From Pleurotus ostreatus/Saccharomyces cerevisiae fusant (taxonomy: Eukaryota; Opisthokonta), in NCBI GenBank assembly GCA_024196135.1, contig JAMQCK010000542.1, positions 1 to 20,395 of the forward strand: a DNA stretch of 20,395 nucleotides, in the 5' to 3' direction. The notes under the pieces are model-generated. The model was not told the origin of the DNA. It saw only the letters and a list, made by a program, of their open reading frames with translations, and did no database searches. Positions within the stretch are counted from its first letter, which is position 1. Each line of letters opens with the position of its first letter. Positions 18,332 to 20,395 of the stretch are shown here, piece by piece. Both the position numbers and the translations under genes were made by a program.

Positions 18332-20353
18332 CTATCCACAGTATTCGAAGCCAGGGCAGCCGATAGCTGTTCCGTAGCCATCTAAGGAGAAGGTCAGCAC
18401 AAAACGGGCAAGTCATACGAAAGACAACGTACCACTGCCGCTGACACCGATGACAGCTAGCAGAGCGTTGAACACACCACCGAGACCCTCGCCGGCCAGC
18501 AAGCCTGCGGAGACGGCTATAACCAGGTCGTCAGCACCGTCGATCCACCCAACTCCCGAATCGGCACTCACCGAACATGTACATATCGAAACTCTCTGGA
18601 TTCCGGCGCTTCCAGATCCAGTTGAACGTCGCGCCCGCGAACATGGCGATACCGTAGTACGCCTGCGGCACGACGAACGCGAGGCCGATCGCGTTCCAGT
18701 TCGGGAGCCACTGCCAGTAGCGGCGCGGGATCCACAGGTGCTTGACTGCCACCTGCAGCGCGCTGAAGATCGCGAACGCGATCGCCGTGTACCCGCTGCT
18801 CGACGGGATCGGGAGCACCGGGCTGGACACGGCGAACGCGACGGCGGCCCACGCGGAGACACTCGGCGCCGCGTACGTGCACGTCCCGTCCTCGGGCGGG
18901 TGCAGGATGCACGGGCTCGCCTTCGTGAAGAGCACGAAGAGGCCGACGGTGAGGAAGACGGCGACGACGGAGCCGCATAGCTGCGCGATGAACTGGTTGC
19001 GCGGCTTCGCGCGCAGGAGGTAGCCCGTCTTCAGGTCGCCGGTCATGTCGCAGGACTGCGCGGCGGCGCCCGCGGCGATCGTGCCCGCGGTCAAGTTGAA
19101 GAGCTGGCCGGGCTCGGTGGCGAGGCCGTAGCCCTTGCCGACACCTCCAAAGACGAGCTGGGAGGCCTTCGCGACGGTCGAGACAGGGTTGACGTCGGTG
19201 AGGCCGGCGCACTGGACGGCCATGAAGGAGAAGACGAAGCCGAGGACGAGGGAGAGGATGGCGTCGCCAACGTTGAGGGGGAAGAGGGTGGCGAGGATGG
19301 CGCAGGACATGATCGTGCTGAGCGCGAGGCCGACAGTCCACCAGAGGAAGGGCACGCGGTCCTCCATCGGCGTCTGGTCCTCGTCATTGGGATCGAGCTC
19401 CTTGCCGTCCTGCATCCACTCGCGCGGGGCGAAGCGGAAGTTCTTGCGCCCGTTCCATGCGCGGATGAAGAGGGGGCCGAGGGAGAAGAACAGCTCGACG
19501 AAGGAGTAGACCATCATGATCAGGACACCGGGCCAGAGGAGCCAGTAACGAGGCGAGGGCGACTTGGCGTAAGCCTCTGCCTCCTCGAAGGACATGGCCT
19601 GGTAGGAGACAAGTGGGAACTCTTCAGAAGTCGGCATACCGACAGCGCGACCAGTAGCAATGAGCCCGGGTGCGATGATCCCCCAAGCGAGGACCATGCC
19701 ACCAACTGATAGAATTGTCAGTATCTCGCATCAATCGTGCGCAGGGAGTACTCACGGAAGCTGTAAGACGCGTTGATACCACTGAGCTGGCCAGCACCGA
19801 AGAAGGCGGGCGTAAATTCAATCCACCAGCCATAGTTGTCAAGGGCGATGATGCTGGTGAAACCCAGACGGTAAAGCGTCCAGCCAATGTGCCAGTCGAA
19901 GATAACGCCCGGTGCGTAGGTGGTGACGACCTTGTACACGAAGCAAATACACAAGGTGTAGATGAGCGCCTTCGACTTCTTCTTTGCCACGAGAGCGCCT
20001 GCGGGGCCATTGTGCAGCGAGCGAATAGTGTACGCCTACACAGGGTCAGCGAATCACTCAAAAGCTGCCTATATGCGCACTTACAGTGGCAGCCGGGGTC
20101 GGGAAGGTCAGCTTCTCCTGCACGATGTAGTAACGGCGCAGCGGGATAACGAAGAAGACGCCAAAGAAGGCGCAGGACGTTGTCAACGCGATGAGTTTGC
20201 CGAAGTCGTCCGCAGGGTTTTCTGAGGGCGCATACAATCAGCTTCACGAGTCACAATAGACGGCCCAAGTCACTGGTGACTCACCCGACATGAGGTTCAG
20301 GCGGTACATGGCTGGGATCGCGCTGACCATAATGATTCCGAGGCCTCCGGAGG
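18332..20353 (-). CDS. OPT-family transporter (YGL114W-like), 5' end outside the window
   Basis: Six exons are seen on the minus strand (20353-20285, 20221-20085, 20035-19756, 19705-18572, 18516-18433, 18381-18332), giving the last 583 residues. The upstream intron enters from beyond the right edge. About 12 hydrophobic segments are visible. Family motifs include ASGGLGIIMVSAIPAMYRL, KLTFPTPAATAYTIRSLH, and DVNPVSTVAKASQLVFGG followed by a glycine-rich loop and TAGTIAAGAAAQSCDMTGDLKTG. These place it in the oligopeptide transporter superfamily, nearest in pattern to the yeast YGL114W type rather than the Opt1/Isp4 peptide carriers. The substrate could be small peptides or metal chelates; that is not decidable here. 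The C-terminus ends GCPGFEYCG with two cysteines. Full-length relatives are about 700 residues, so roughly 100-150 N-terminal residues are missing from the window. Confidence 0.9.
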
Positions 20354-20395
20354 CTATTTCGTTCGATCAGTTTTCGTGCGCCGCGCACCCGCCGG

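Noticed and set aside
18531..19697. Single-exon reading of the transporter ending in a WVDRRC tail
   Set aside because: The tail reads through the donor at 18571. Splicing to 18516 and 18381 restores the hydrophobic C-terminal segment SAGLLAGEGLGGVFNALL typical of the family.

Overview
The window reads as nuclear DNA of a filamentous basidiomycete, most likely an agaricomycete wood-decay fungus of the Polyporales type. The reasons are GC-rich coding sequence, many short introns of about 47-70 bp with GT-AG ends and CTGAC/CTAAC-like branch sites, tandem F-box/propeller paralogs, and a secreted heme peroxidase. No bacterial operon, CRISPR array, rRNA or tRNA is visible, and no intact transposon was found. 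Gene models were spliced by hand; each was accepted only where donor, acceptor, reading phase and protein family agreed.

Layout. 1-1701 holds no convincing gene. 1702-3950 (+) is a long, intrinsically disordered Pro/Ala/Arg/Ser/Thr-rich protein with internal repeats. 3951-4578 is intergenic with a perfect 22-bp tandem repeat. 4579-5429 (-) is a three-exon DUF3602/Par32-like protein with three GRGGAGN motifs. 5430-7445 is a 2-kb gene-poor stretch with a second, diverged 22-bp array and a 24-bp array. 7446-7975 (-) is a five-exon twin-CX9C subunit of mitochondrial complex I (NDUFS5 type). It is transcribed divergently, across a 184-bp shared promoter, from 8160-9280 (+), a Get5/Mdy2-like ubiquitin-like protein of the tail-anchored protein insertion pathway. 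10093-11841 (+) is an eight-exon saccharopine-dehydrogenase-like oxidoreductase. It converges on 12076-14090 (-), a nine-exon secreted heme peroxidase. 14549-16110 (-) and 16550-18085 (-) are two tandem F-box proteins with the same gene structure. 18332-20353 (-) is the 3' part of an OPT-family (YGL114W-like) transporter whose 5' end lies beyond the right edge.

How the genes fit together. The genes are mostly unrelated housekeeping and accessory functions: respiration, membrane-protein targeting, nitrogen-transport control, transport, secreted oxidation and ubiquitin-ligase adaptors. I see no gene cluster devoted to one pathway and no defence or mobile system. The most informative points are the exon-phased GRGGAGN motif repeats, the recent-looking F-box tandem duplication with conserved exon lengths, a 6-nt first coding exon in the complex I gene, a divergent peroxidase with both heme histidines kept, and two minisatellites with the same 22-bp period.
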